18,974 bases of DNA from an uncultured Lachnospiraceae bacterium. GTDB taxonomy: Bacteria > Bacillota > Clostridia > Lachnospirales > Lachnospiraceae. Below are positions 1-7,788 of the stretch, piece by piece (position 1 is the first letter of the stretch; the number at the start of each line of letters is the position of its first letter). The notes under the pieces were generated by a model. That model saw only the letters and a program-made list of their open reading frames with translations. It made no database searches and had not been told where the DNA came from. Made by a program: the position numbers and the translations under genes. The stretch is taken from positions 1-18,974 of the forward strand of contig CAJUPT010000060.1 in assembly GCA_910588405.1 (NCBI GenBank), read 5' to 3'.

Positions 1-78
1 TGAAACAGCACTCTCAGAAAAATATTCTGCGGAGTTTTACCAGATATAAACCAGATAGCACACTAGGGAGGAAGGAAG

Positions 79-717
79 ATGGATGCAGGAAGGAAAACAG
101 AAAGTAATACAAGGCCCGGGGAGGCATCTTACATGGAGCTGAAGACAGAGCAAAAATCCGATATGGGTCCTGCGCAGCAGTTTTACTCGGTGGCTGAGGC
201 GGTAGAATATCTGAATATCCATTATCCCAAGGTGGCGCCGAAAAGTGAAGAGACGATTCGCCGGGCGATCAGGACAAAGCAGCTTCCGGCTGTGATGAAC
301 CAGGGCCGGGAGGGCCATCAGATTTTAGAAGAGGATCTTCGGGCTTTCGGCGAGTCGAAATACGGAAAAAAGCTGAAAAAAGCGGGCATGGCGGCGGCCG
401 ACGCGCTGCGCCAGGCAATTGCCCCCGTAGCGGAGCATCCGGCAAAATGCGCCAGCGATGCATTTTGTCGGATTTTTTCGATGTCTCAGCTGCAGCTGGC
501 AGCGGAAATTGTACCGGGAAAGTTTTATGAGCTGCTAAAAATGCATATGAATCAAGAGCTGGACGCCGCCCACTATAAATTGAAATTATATGAAGAAAAG
601 GCCAAATGGGAGGAAAAACGAAAGATGCTGCTGTGTCAGAAGCAGCTTTTGGAAAATGAACTGGAACGTTGTGACAGCGAGATTCAGGCATTTAACAGTG
701 AGATCGGACGGTTATGA
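79..717 (+). CDS. Helix-turn-helix (excisionase/MerR-like) protein with C-terminal coiled coil
   Basis: A 212-residue protein, first gene of a seven-gene run. Residues about 35-92 (FYSVAEAVEYLN ... SEETIRRAIRTKQLPAVM ... GHQILEEDLRAF) have the shape of the small MerR/excisionase-type winged helix: a helix, a recognition helix starting near SEETIRRAI, a basic turn and a closing 'hxhxEEDLxxF' helix. Residues about 155-212 are highly charged with heptad-like leucines and should form a coiled coil. No signal peptide or membrane segment is visible, so it is probably cytosolic. The start at 79 has a strong purine-rich site (AGGGAGG, 65-71) 7 bases upstream. The stop overlaps the next start by 4 bases (ATGA), indicating translational coupling. 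The 78 bases upstream hold a weak TATAAA (45-50) without a matching -35, so the operon promoter may lie outside the window. It may be a regulator of the operon or a DNA-binding subunit of its product; the sequence does not decide. Confidence 0.82.
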   Translation: MDAGRKTESNTRPGEASYMELKTEQKSDMGPAQQFYSVAEAVEYLNIHYPKVAPKSEETIRRAIRTKQLPAVMNQGREGHQILEEDLRAFGESKYGKKLKKAGMAAADALRQAIAPVAEHPAKCASDAFCRIFSMSQLQLAAEIVPGKFYELLKMHMNQELDAAHYKLKLYEEKAKWEEKRKMLLCQKQLLENELERCDSEIQAFNSEIGRL

Positions 718-1745
718 GCAGGATATTGATCTGTGCCAATACATTGTCAGGGAAGACTACCTTTATGTATGGAACCTTCCATCAGATGATGAAAGGGATC
801 TATGGGTTTACGCTGACGCCCAAATATCATTTTGCCCAGTTTAACAGGCAGTGCAAGCGGATCGGGGACACCCGTCTGCCATTAAACGAGCGTTTTCCGG
901 CGCCCAGCGACCGGATTGAGGAGTATACGTTCATATTAAAATATAATCTGAAAACCATAGATGAAATTCAGTGGATCGATTATCCGGGCAATTTGGTGGA
1001 GGAGGACGAGGAAAATCCGGATAATGTCAGGCTGATGGAGTATATGGACGGGGCGGACTGCCTGTTCCTTTGTGTGGACGGCGCCCATTTTAATCATGAC
1101 ACCCGAAACGGAATTATCAATGCCATTAACTGTGACGGCGGCGGTATGGAGCTAAATTTTATGCTGAATCGGGCCGCTGTGGACAGAAAAACGGGAAATG
1201 ACAAGGATTTGCCGCCGGTTTGCCTGATTATCACCAAATATGACCTGGTAGAGCCAGATAAACGGAATGAGGAATTTCTCGTGGATATTTTAAAAGAGGT
1301 ATTTCCCATCCTGTTTTATCCTTCCGTGGGGCAAAAAAGCCGCCTGGTTTCCGTCTGTCCGGTTACTCTGGGTCGGGATATCGGCCAGGGAGGAAAGCTG
1401 GAACCGAGGAATATTGAAAAGCCCTTTTGTTATCTGACATTTCTGCGCATGGCCGCGGCTTTGGGACAGTACCGGCAGGAGATGGAGCAGATGAAGACGG
1501 AGCTTTTGCGCCGCCGTGCCAGAGAGGAAGCGCATCGCAGCCATCGCTTGCTGAAACGTCTGCTGCCGCAGCGTCCCGGCAACCAAGTGACAGAGGAGGA
1601 GCTGGGCCGGATGGTGGAAGCCTGCTGTCAGCTGGAACGGGATTTGATGGACATGAAGCGTTCACTGCAAAATATGGAATTGTTTGACAATGGCAAGCAG
1701 ATTCCCTGGGATCGGCTGATCGAGACCAGAGCGGGAAAGTCATAG
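714..1745 (+). CDS. P-loop GTPase-like protein (resembles DO-GTPase/TRAFAC-type) with C-terminal coiled coil
   Basis: A 343-residue protein. The G1/Walker A loop is at residues 8-15 (ANTLSGKT), at the very N-terminus after one beta strand (SRILIC). A G3-like DxPG is at 89-92 (WIDYPGN) and a G4-like TKYD at 174-177 after a hydrophobic strand (PPVCLIITKYD). VSVCPVT (about 212-218) could be the G5 strand. The order and spacing fit a Ras-like GTPase fold. The 'FPAPSD' segment at 61-66 and the 'EPRNIEKP' segment near 230 recall the bacterial double-GTPase (DO-GTPase) families as I remember them; that assignment is an inference. Residues about 250-325 are charged and helical, likely a coiled coil. 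There is no membrane segment. It starts inside the stop of the preceding gene (4-base overlap), so the two products are probably made in fixed ratio and may interact. G1 starts with Ala instead of Gly and G4 has Thr instead of Asn; both are tolerated in the family. Confidence 0.85.
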   Translation: MSRILICANTLSGKTTFMYGTFHQMMKGIYGFTLTPKYHFAQFNRQCKRIGDTRLPLNERFPAPSDRIEEYTFILKYNLKTIDEIQWIDYPGNLVEEDEENPDNVRLMEYMDGADCLFLCVDGAHFNHDTRNGIINAINCDGGGMELNFMLNRAAVDRKTGNDKDLPPVCLIITKYDLVEPDKRNEEFLVDILKEVFPILFYPSVGQKSRLVSVCPVTLGRDIGQGGKLEPRNIEKPFCYLTFLRMAAALGQYRQEMEQMKTELLRRRAREEAHRSHRLLKRLLPQRPGNQVTEEELGRMVEACCQLERDLMDMKRSLQNMELFDNGKQIPWDRLIETRAGKS

Positions 1746-1847
1746 AATGCACCGAAGTTCAGGGTGCTCCGGGTCATATGAACAATGAATTGAGGCGATT
1801 ATGAAACTTCGAATGATTGGAAGCAAAAGATTTTATGGAGGCTGATT

Positions 1848-2720
1848 ATGCCGGTGGACAATGGCTCAGTTTTGATTCACTGCAGGAGCAAATATTGTGA
1901 TTTTCCGGGAAAGCTGTTTCAGTATCCGCAGGATTTTACGGCAGCCCAGTTGTATCAGGTGCGCGCCATGATATTGCAAACGACGGAATCCATAGAGGAT
2001 TTGCGTCAGACCCATGAAAAGCGGCGGGTAATTATCTGCACAGGTACCCATTTGGTGATGGGAGTTACAGCTTATATCAGAGACATTTTGGAGGCAGACA
2101 GCCATAAAAAGAGTGTGGAAAAGGGATATGATGCTGCGTATTCAGGAACAGATATTTATGCGGACTGCGGCGGACGGCCTGTCTATGGGTTTTTCGGATT
2201 TGTATGGAAAGGGCCAGAGGGAGAAAAAGGGCGATATCCGCTGCAGATTGCGGAAGGCTTCCCCTCATTGGAGAGCATTGGCCTGTTGATCCGGAATCAT
2301 GTGCTTCCGAAATGGGAGGCGCGGTATTGGGAGGAGGATCAGGGGGCAGATTATGGGGAGCAGGTGGAATTTGATCTGTTTCCGACATTTTTGGCAGAAT
2401 TACGGCAGGATGAGCCGGATTGTAAGCGTGAGCTGGCGGGATTAGGAAGCGGGATGTCGGAATCAAGAAATAAAATTCCCTTGGTCAGTCTGCTGGCGAA
2501 TCAGGAAAGAGCGCTGCTAAAGGTTTATCCCGGCAGTTTGAATGAGGTGATGCTGTGCAAAACGTTGGAGGCGGCGGTCTATGACGGCGTTCCCGTTTCC
2601 TGCTGCACCGGATTCCCCAATCTGAACAGCGCGGGGCGTTCTGCTTTTATGAATGTGAGCTGTGCCGGGAGAGACGAGGGCAGGATTCTGGTGAAGCGGA
2701 GAAAAAGGAAGAAATGGTAA
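1848..2720 (+). CDS. Unrecognised protein, first of two tandem paralogues (soluble form)
   Basis: A 290-residue protein of a family I do not recognise. The start at 1848 is preceded by GGAGG (1837-1841) with 6-base spacing, after a 102-base gap that holds no gene. It is a paralogue of the next gene, sharing ordered blocks: IHCRSKYCDF (10-19), RRVIICTG (59-66), GVTAYIRDI (72-80), GRPVYGFFGFVWK (109-121), GFPSLE (137-142), LPKWE (153-157) and CCTGFP (252-257). Compared with the paralogue it has an insertion around 82-108 and a longer middle section (about 160-235), and it ends in a basic tail (KRRKRKKW) instead of a membrane anchor. It is rich in Cys and aromatic residues, with no signal peptide. 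The conserved tyrosine/arginine and glycine-aromatic blocks suggest a single compact domain. I assign no function. The stop overlaps the next start by 7 bases. Confidence 0.8.
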   Translation: MPVDNGSVLIHCRSKYCDFPGKLFQYPQDFTAAQLYQVRAMILQTTESIEDLRQTHEKRRVIICTGTHLVMGVTAYIRDILEADSHKKSVEKGYDAAYSGTDIYADCGGRPVYGFFGFVWKGPEGEKGRYPLQIAEGFPSLESIGLLIRNHVLPKWEARYWEEDQGADYGEQVEFDLFPTFLAELRQDEPDCKRELAGLGSGMSESRNKIPLVSLLANQERALLKVYPGSLNEVMLCKTLEAAVYDGVPVSCCTGFPNLNSAGRSAFMNVSCAGRDEGRILVKRRKRKKW

Positions 2721-3457
2721 AAAAAGAAGAGTTAGAGATCGCAGAACAGTGCGGGGCGGCGGTTATTCACAGTAGAACCCGATACAGGGATTTCCGGGAA
2801 GGGCTTTTGGTGCGCCCGGCGGATATGACAGAAACACAGGCGTATCAATGGAAGCGGCAGCTTTTGCGCTGCACCAGAGAACCGGAGGAAATGCGGACCA
2901 GGCATCAGGTGCGTCGGGCGGTGATTTGTGACGGCATGTACGGCGTGGTTGGAGTGGCCGCTTATTTCCGGGATATTGCCGGGGGATCTTTTGAGGATGA
3001 GGGGCGGCGGCCGGCTTATGGGTTTGTGGGCTTTGTCTGGAAAACGGATTCTCTGTTTCGTCCTTCCGCCTTTCCTTCTATGGAGGATTTCCGGCATTTG
3101 GTTGAGGAATATGTCATTCCTCGATGGGAAGAGCCAAAAAACGGGAAGGATGCGGAAAAGGCGACGCTGTCTGATTACAGGGAACCGTGGACGGAATGGG
3201 CAGGGATAGAGCAAGCAGACGTCGAAGCTTTACTAAAGCAGGCGATGGAGCGGGCTGTCCGGGGCGAGAGGGTGTTTTATTGTACGGGGCTGCCGGAGCA
3301 GCAGGCGGAACGATTATGCATGGAAGAAAATGCAGAGGGGACAGAAAATAAAGTGCGGCAAACCTCTAGGCCCAGGCTGAACCGGCGGTTTGCAACGGCA
3401 GGTATCATATGCGGCGCGGCAGTTGGAATTTTGATATGGAAAATTTTGTTTACTTAG
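2714..3457 (+). CDS. Unrecognised protein, second tandem paralogue, with C-terminal membrane anchor
   Basis: A 247-residue protein, paralogous to the gene before it: IHSRTRYRDF (18-27), RRAVICDG (67-74), GVAAYFRDI (80-88), RRPAYGFVGFVWK (98-110), AFPSMEDF (119-126), IPRWE (135-139) and YCTGLP (189-194). The family core ends near residue 200, followed by a polar linker (about 203-225) and a hydrophobic segment at about 226-246 (ATAGIICGAAVGILIWKILF) preceded by RRF. Lying at the extreme C-terminus with no signal peptide, this is a classic tail-anchor topology with the domain in the cytoplasm. The start overlaps the previous stop by 7 bases (ATGGTAA), with AAGGA 4 bases upstream. The 3' end, including the anchor, overlaps the next reading frame. 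One soluble and one anchored member suggest a pair that bridges cytosol and membrane; this is inference. Confidence 0.8.
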   Translation: MVKKEELEIAEQCGAAVIHSRTRYRDFREGLLVRPADMTETQAYQWKRQLLRCTREPEEMRTRHQVRRAVICDGMYGVVGVAAYFRDIAGGSFEDEGRRPAYGFVGFVWKTDSLFRPSAFPSMEDFRHLVEEYVIPRWEEPKNGKDAEKATLSDYREPWTEWAGIEQADVEALLKQAMERAVRGERVFYCTGLPEQQAERLCMEENAEGTENKVRQTSRPRLNRRFATAGIICGAAVGILIWKILFT

Positions 3458-4593
3458 ATCAGGAATATTGGGAAGCCTCTATGAAAGCCGCTGATTTTCA
3501 GGACATGAGTGTCATTGGGATAGACTGGCGGCAGTCCGGACTTTGCGCCAAGCGTCTTGTGGGGCAGCAGGGTATTTTTCGCGCTGTACCCATGCTGGCG
3601 GAAGGGGAGTATGTTCATAAAAGAAACGGACGTATGCCAGAACAGTTTTTCTGTGGGAAATTAGAGGATTTTTTTGCAAATATACAGGCATCGCCTTTTG
3701 CAATGCCTAAGGAAACCGGGGCCGAACGGAACAGAACAAAGGGCTTATTGTTTCTGGTCAGTGTGCCGGAAGCTAGATTGGAGCGGTATGAGGCATTGGA
3801 TTTCGCAGCAGAGCTGGAACGGGCGGTGGAGCCAATGCTTTGGCGCATGTGCCAGCGTGTGTCGCCGGCGGATGATATTACGGAGTATTCGGCAGATCGC
3901 GCTGGCGACGGGTTTTGCCAGATCGAGCCGGATCAAATCCGAGTGGTTTTATTTCCCCGGATTCGGGTCATTTGGGAATATTGCCGCAGTCTTGATCCTG
4001 ACGGCCTTGGAATCGGTGTTGTTCAGATTTTAGAGGAAGCCACCCAGTTTTTGCTCCGTCCCGGACAGGAGGTTACGGCTTCTTTTGGAGACTATCTGGC
4101 CAGATCGGAGGATGGGCATTCAAGGGAGTATTATCACAAGCCGGTTCGGTATCGGGAAAACAATTATCTGTATGAACCAAACCGGTTTCTCTGGCAGGAT
4201 GCCTCCTATGCCTCCTGGTATCAGGCTTTTTATCAGATTTGTAAAAAAGTATTTGAGGCGCAGAGATGGGAAGAAGAATGCTGTCGTATGTCTATTGCTG
4301 GGAGTGAATTTAGTTTGCCCTGTGCTGAAAAGGCACTGACTGATATGGATGTCTTACTAAGCGGTGCCGGTCCGGTCAGGACAAATGATGTTCCATCCTA
4401 TTTGCTGCAATGGTTTTGCAGGCTTCATGGTCTGTCATGGGATGCAGGGCCTTCCGGTGTATTGCAGGGACAGAGTGGCCGGGATGTTGAGAATTTCAGA
4501 CGATCAGAACAATGGGACCAATTTAGACAATCGGGTCAGTCCGGACAATCGGGAAGCTTCGGGCAACTCACAGAGGACATTTGGGATATTTAA
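3409..4593 (+). CDS. Unrecognised 394-residue protein with QSG-rich C-terminus
   Basis: I do not recognise this family. Residues about 30-320 look globular and mixed alpha/beta: a strand SVIGIDW (34-40), a strand GLLFLVSVPE (112-121), an acidic helix (about 128-150), another strand IRVVLFPRIRVIWEY (177-191) and an aromatic-rich stretch YHKPVRYRENNYLYEPNRFLWQ (242-263). The last 30 residues are low complexity (QSGQSGQSG around 374-382), encoded by an 18-base periodic repeat in which GACAATCGGG recurs at 4526 and 4544. The start is uncertain: ATG at 3409 (AGGT, 5-base spacing) overlaps the previous gene by 49 bases, and ATG at 3436 (weak GGA, 8-base spacing) overlaps by 22 and gives 385 residues. 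No membrane segment is visible. Its place inside the coupled operon argues for a structural or adaptor role in the same complex, which is unproven. Confidence 0.75.
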   Translation: MRRGSWNFDMENFVYLDQEYWEASMKAADFQDMSVIGIDWRQSGLCAKRLVGQQGIFRAVPMLAEGEYVHKRNGRMPEQFFCGKLEDFFANIQASPFAMPKETGAERNRTKGLLFLVSVPEARLERYEALDFAAELERAVEPMLWRMCQRVSPADDITEYSADRAGDGFCQIEPDQIRVVLFPRIRVIWEYCRSLDPDGLGIGVVQILEEATQFLLRPGQEVTASFGDYLARSEDGHSREYYHKPVRYRENNYLYEPNRFLWQDASYASWYQAFYQICKKVFEAQRWEEECCRMSIAGSEFSLPCAEKALTDMDVLLSGAGPVRTNDVPSYLLQWFCRLHGLSWDAGPSGVLQGQSGRDVENFRRSEQWDQFRQSGQSGQSGSFGQLTEDIWDI

Positions 4594-4595
4594 TT

Positions 4596-5846
4596 ATGCA
4601 GTTTAGCGGATATCATATCAATAATCTGAAAAGCTATCGAAAATATTTCTGTTTAGCGGATGCCGTGGACGCTTTGGAGAACGGCGCTTACCTGGAATGG
4701 CTGGATGCAATTTGGGAGACAATGAAAGAAAGAGAAGACACCTTTTCGGAGGACGGTCTCATCATAGAAGAAATCCGGTTGATGCTGCGTCCGTGGCTCA
4801 AAAGCGAGAAAATGGTATGCCAGTCAGCTGGTGCTGATGCTGGGAAAACACATGACGTGGGAACACAAGAGATGGGACCGCACGATATCACAACAAATGA
4901 TGAAAAAATGTGCGGTAAAAAGTTGGAGTCTGATGAGAGCTATTATCAGAAACTCTTTTTGTTATTTTACAGGCTGGCACATCTGACCATGACGGATGAG
5001 GACATGATGGAGATGAATCGTCTGGCCTGTCTGAAAGCAGAGAGGCAAAAAAGAAGGCTGGCATATAAGGAGGAAGGGAAAGATGTCGGCAGGGAAATTT
5101 TTTTGACCGGAAAAGAATACAGGCTGCCGGTTTGGAGAAAGGAAAGGGTTCATCAACCATTGATATGGAAAAAGTTAATCAATAAAGGGAGCTTTCCGGT
5201 ATCCGTACGAACGATAAAAGAAGTACGGGTGAAAGCGCATACGAAAGGATATGCGTGTGAGGAAGAGCTTCGCTGTCTGAATCCTGGCGGCTATGCATGG
5301 ATGCTGACGCAGAACGGCTGCTTTGTCAGATGGGGTCGGCGGGTTCAGGTGCATAAACGGTCATTTGCCTGTGTGGACAGAAACGGCTGCCTGACAGTGG
5401 ATGGTGATCCGATGCGGGGGGATGGAATGGTGGATTTTTCCTTCGACAGGCGGACAGGCATTTTGGGTGTGGACAAAGATGGTGGCTTAAGGCAGTATTC
5501 CGGCCTGGAATTGGATGAGGGAATCGGAAATGAGGGAAAGATTGTTTTTGCCAGCTTGAAAGGAAAGGTTTATTGTTTGGTGAAAGAAAACGGAACAGTT
5601 GTAACCAACCTGAGAGAGGACGCAGGTTTACGCCCGGAAGAAGTTTTTTTGGATGAAAGAGAGTTCCGTCAGGAATCAGCGGCAAAAGATCTGCCCTTTC
5701 CGGCAGCTGTGGTCAGCGTGTCAAAGGAGCTGATCGGCTTTGAGACTTCGGACAGCTGTGTAGGCGTGTGGGATCGGGAGCGTGAGCAGATCATCTGGAT
5801 GGAAGGAACGGTATGCAATGGAACAGAATGCAGTGAATCAAAATGA
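4596..5846 (+). CDS. Protein with C-terminal RCC1/beta-propeller-like repeats
   Basis: A 416-residue protein from ATG 4596, which lies 2 bases after the previous stop, with GGGA about 9 bases upstream. An in-frame TTG at 4581 would add five residues but fits less well. The N-terminus (1-40) contains FCLADAVDALENGAYLEWLD, a short helical motif of the 'hxxAhxAhxxGxhxxWL' type. The middle (about 110-200) is helical and basic. The C-terminal half holds five similar strand-turn-strand units: YAWMLTQNGCFVRWG (233-247), FACVDRNGCLTVDGD (257-271), ILGVDKDGGLRQYSG (289-303), YCLVKENGTVVTN (326-338) and LIGFETSDSCVGVWD (379-393). Their hydrophobic-xx-NG/DG-x-hydrophobic pattern recalls RCC1 or other beta-propeller blades, which are usually protein-binding platforms. 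The blade spacing is irregular, so the fold is an inference. The 3' end overlaps the AAA+ gene by 29 bases. Confidence 0.78.
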   Translation: MQFSGYHINNLKSYRKYFCLADAVDALENGAYLEWLDAIWETMKEREDTFSEDGLIIEEIRLMLRPWLKSEKMVCQSAGADAGKTHDVGTQEMGPHDITTNDEKMCGKKLESDESYYQKLFLLFYRLAHLTMTDEDMMEMNRLACLKAERQKRRLAYKEEGKDVGREIFLTGKEYRLPVWRKERVHQPLIWKKLINKGSFPVSVRTIKEVRVKAHTKGYACEEELRCLNPGGYAWMLTQNGCFVRWGRRVQVHKRSFACVDRNGCLTVDGDPMRGDGMVDFSFDRRTGILGVDKDGGLRQYSGLELDEGIGNEGKIVFASLKGKVYCLVKENGTVVTNLREDAGLRPEEVFLDEREFRQESAAKDLPFPAAVVSVSKELIGFETSDSCVGVWDREREQIIWMEGTVCNGTECSESK

Positions 5847-7740
5847 TGTAAGACCGAATAGGGTGGGGGCAGGTCCCATAATTGAGGATGTGATCCGCCG
5901 GATTTCGCTGGTCAGGGATACGATGCCTGTTATTTTCCTGGTGACGGAAGATAGGAATCTGATTGAGAAAATATTCGACCAATCAGGCTGTTTTGATCTA
6001 TGCCGACTGGAGGAACGGGACGGAGAGAAGGTCTGTGAGGAAGTGTTTACGTTTCGAGAGGCGTTGTATTCCAGAGAGGAGCAGGGAAACAAAGGAAACA
6101 TTATTCAATATACAAACCCGGGCACGCTGAATCCCCGGGCATATCGCATGGAGCCCTATCATGGCCCCTTTTATTATTTCTGTCGGGATTTCCACCTGCT
6201 CTATCCTGATCCCTACAGCCGTGATACCTATATCAGAGATTTTATCAATGCCAATGAGCAAAATCCTTTCCAGATTGCCAATCTGTTGATTTCCTCCCCG
6301 AAAAAATTGATTCCCAAAGGTTTGGAAGCATATATTGAGCTGATCGATGTGCCCATGATCGGCCTGTATGAGATTCGGCAGTTAATGATGGAATATGGAG
6401 CTTGCGGCGACAATGGGGAGGATAGCTTTTTGTCTGGTCTTAGGGGACTGAATGAGCGTCAGGTCCGTTCCGTTTTGTCTATGATTCATTCCAGATTTGG
6501 CAGAGTATCTGCCGCCGGACTTTGGCAGGAGGGGGACGAGGGGCAAAGAAAGGCGGCGGCACTCATCGATTACGGGAATCAGTTAATTCTTCGTGAAAAA
6601 CAGTCTATGGTAGAAAAGGATGGCGCAATTTCTTTTGTAATGGCCGCCAATCCTCCTGTGGGTGGACTAGATGGCGTATTGGAGTGGATTGAGGAAAAAA
6701 AGAAATATTTGCGAGATCCGGAGACGGCCAAAGCCCGGGGAGAGCGTTTTCCAAAAGGCATTTTAATGGCAGGGCTTCCCGGCTCGGGGAAATCGCTGCT
6801 GGCAAAAAAGATTGCGGCTGAGCTTTCCCTGCCATTGATTCAGTTTCATCTCAGCATGATTTTAGGCGGTCTGGTAGGAGAGTCAGAGGCCAATCTGGAC
6901 AGGGCGTTGAAGCTTGCGGAAGCTGTCTCCCCCTGTGTCGTATGGATTGATGAAATTGAAAAGGAGCTGGGAGGGACCCAGGGCAGGGGAGAGGCCGACG
7001 GGGGCGTGGGTAACCGGATTCTGGCCAGGCTGCTGAACTGGATGCAGGAGAGTGACCGTCAGTGTCTGGTATTTGCCACGGCGAATCGAATCCAAAACCT
7101 GCCCCGGGAGCTGACCAGGGCAGGCCGGATTTCGAAAAAGTTTTACACGTTTTTACCAATGCATGAGGAATGTGTTGCCATTCTGCGTCAGATTATCAGA
7201 AAAGAGGCCAAGGAAAGTCCGGGGCTGTTCCAATCCAGATGGATTGTGGAGGATCTGGAAACCTTCGGGGATGCCGTTTTCGACTATGCGGCGAAATTCG
7301 AAAATAAGTTCTACACAGGAGCAGATATCGAGAGCTTGGTGCGGGAGGCGCTGTCGGAATTATATCAGGAAGGGTATGTGGAACCAGTGGGCAGAGAGCT
7401 GTTTCAGGAAAAGCTGTTGGGGCAGGTGGCCTTTACAAAACCATTTGGTGAGACGAATACAACGGAAACGGCGGCGTATTGGCTGGCATTGCGAGAGGGC
7501 CGTTTTGAATGCGCCTCCGTAAAGAAACGAAGCCTTCCGGGTCAGCGGCTGGTGCTGTTAGAATTCGAACGGTTAGCCGAGGATGAGCAAGGGTTTTATT
7601 GGAAGGACGATGCAGAGAACACAACGGATGATTCTACGCTGTGCCACCCTTACGATATCCATATGAAACAGGCATTAAAGCAGCATATATTGACTGTAGC
7701 TAACCGGGAGCGAAAAGCGGCAGGCGGAGTCAGAACGTAA
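5818..7740 (+). CDS. Ycf46-like AAA+ ATPase
   Basis: A 640-residue AAA+ protein from ATG 5818 (AAGGA about 10 bases upstream); an in-frame GTG at 5782 would add 12 residues. Residues 22-190 match the N-terminal region of Ycf46-like ATPases: the DVIRRISLVRDTMPVIFLVTE strand and SPKKLIPKGLEAYIELIDVPM (160-180). Residues about 275-460 are the AAA+ core: VGGLDGVLEWI (281-291), Walker A GLPGSGKS (319-326), the pore-side GGLVGESEANLDRALKLAE (350-368), Walker B VVWIDEIE (D378, E379), sensor 1 FATAN (419-423), arginine-finger region TRAGR (R434, R437) and sensor 2 TGADIESLVREA (500-511). All catalytic elements are intact. The family is known mainly from cyanobacteria and plastids, but relatives occur widely. 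It probably forms an ATP-driven hexamer that remodels a partner encoded in the same operon. About 100 C-terminal residues have no recognised domain. Confidence 0.92.
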   Translation: MEQNAVNQNDVRPNRVGAGPIIEDVIRRISLVRDTMPVIFLVTEDRNLIEKIFDQSGCFDLCRLEERDGEKVCEEVFTFREALYSREEQGNKGNIIQYTNPGTLNPRAYRMEPYHGPFYYFCRDFHLLYPDPYSRDTYIRDFINANEQNPFQIANLLISSPKKLIPKGLEAYIELIDVPMIGLYEIRQLMMEYGACGDNGEDSFLSGLRGLNERQVRSVLSMIHSRFGRVSAAGLWQEGDEGQRKAAALIDYGNQLILREKQSMVEKDGAISFVMAANPPVGGLDGVLEWIEEKKKYLRDPETAKARGERFPKGILMAGLPGSGKSLLAKKIAAELSLPLIQFHLSMILGGLVGESEANLDRALKLAEAVSPCVVWIDEIEKELGGTQGRGEADGGVGNRILARLLNWMQESDRQCLVFATANRIQNLPRELTRAGRISKKFYTFLPMHEECVAILRQIIRKEAKESPGLFQSRWIVEDLETFGDAVFDYAAKFENKFYTGADIESLVREALSELYQEGYVEPVGRELFQEKLLGQVAFTKPFGETNTTETAAYWLALREGRFECASVKKRSLPGQRLVLLEFERLAEDEQGFYWKDDAENTTDDSTLCHPYDIHMKQALKQHILTVANRERKAAGGVRT

Positions 7741-7762
7741 CAGCCATAATATCCGCATTAAT

Positions 7763-7787
7763 TACAACAAAAATATACAACAAAAAT
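7763..7787. repeat. Tandem 12-bp repeat TACAACAAAAAT directly upstream of a promoter
   Basis: Two identical copies of TACAACAAAAAT (7763-7774 and 7776-7787) are separated by one base, ending one base before the -35 box at 7789. A-rich tracts in this position often act as UP elements, and a 13-base period could also be a protein-binding array. Role not determined. Confidence 0.6.
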
Positions 7788-7788
7788 G

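Noticed and set aside
269..691. Minus-strand open frame of 140 codons opposite the first gene.
   Set aside because: The plus frame has a strong ribosome site, a recognisable HTH and 4-base coupling to the next gene; the minus frame has none of these.
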